Positions 30,508 to 30,573 of a stretch of DNA of 30,573 bases are shown here, piece by piece. The stretch spans positions 1 to 30,573 of the forward strand of contig JAGFNK010000607.1 of NCBI GenBank assembly GCA_025769875.1. Direction: 5' to 3'. Source of the DNA: Russula earlei (taxonomy: Eukaryota > Basidiomycota > Agaricomycetes > Russulales > Russulaceae). The translations under genes were made by a program, and so were the position numbers. The first letter of the stretch is position 1. Each line of letters begins with the position of its first letter. The notes under the pieces were generated by a model. The model was not told where the DNA came from. It did not search any database and was given only the letters and a program-made list of their open reading frames with translations.

Positions 30508-30573
30508 TAGGGTACTGGGTGTTGAACCGGAACCCGAACGGATCAAAGAAGGCGAAGACCTTCATAAGGTTTC
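30508..30573. other. Start of an unrelated, CpG-rich sequence, perhaps another hAT element
   Basis: From TAGGGTACTGGG onward the sequence no longer follows the LINE RNase H and has several CpGs in 66 bases. TAGGGTA is a plausible hAT terminus, and the eight bases before it (CAAACCAG) would be its TSD. The other end is outside the window. Confidence 0.35.

Noticed and set aside
1..30573. CRISPR arrays, bacterial operons, rRNA genes or a defence system
   Set aside because: No regularly spaced direct repeats, no bacterial gene structure and no rRNA-like sequence; the tandem repeats seen are coding minisatellites or LTR internal repeats.

Overview
The window reads as nuclear DNA of a filamentous basidiomycete, most likely an Agaricomycete. 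The evidence is short, GT-AG introns of 46-140 bp, a many-exon seven-transmembrane gene of a type common in mushroom genomes, a Myb/SANT-like gene, a chromodomain Ty3/gypsy element and a LINE that looks Tad1-like. No name can be given from the sequence alone.

Layout. (1) 1-5058: the 3' part of a Ty3/gypsy retrotransposon (broken reverse transcriptase, RNase H, integrase, chromodomain, long C-terminal extension with a zinc knuckle, polypurine tract, 590-bp 3' LTR). (2) 5190-6486, minus strand: a three-exon Myb/SANT-like gene with internal tandem repeats, followed at 6580-6782 by a dispersed repeat that recurs inverted at 15691-15850. (3) 6787-15290: CpG-rich, mostly unique-looking host DNA with two genes I could resolve exon by exon: a five-exon peroxiredoxin (7544-8552, minus) and an eight-exon seven-transmembrane protein (12733-14202, minus). 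About 4 kb between them holds no gene I can defend. (4) From about 15300 to 30507: a CpG-poor transposon graveyard built on one old LINE (plus strand, ORF1 then ORF2 with endonuclease, RT and RNase H). (5) 30508-30573: an abrupt CpG-rich junction, probably another insertion.

The main result is the structure of the graveyard. The LINE is cut by four first-level insertions, and these contain five more. I resolved all boundaries from terminal TG...CA or TIR sequences and target-site duplications (TSDs): a 1432-bp non-autonomous hAT-like element (8-bp TSD GATATCAT); four solo LTRs of a family I call A (about 930-965 bp); three of a family B (about 830-840 bp); and one solo LTR (family C) of the same retrotransposon family as the element at 1-5058. 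The deepest stack is four layers: LINE > A1 > A1b > B1. Every LTR is solo and none has internal sequence. Seven of the eight have a perfect 5-bp TSD. The eighth (A3) is flanked by a 16-bp direct duplication instead. Families A and B share a promoter-proximal hairpin and appear to be related lineages.

The three host-type genes show no functional linkage to one another. I found no secondary-metabolite cluster, CRISPR array, rRNA or tRNA.
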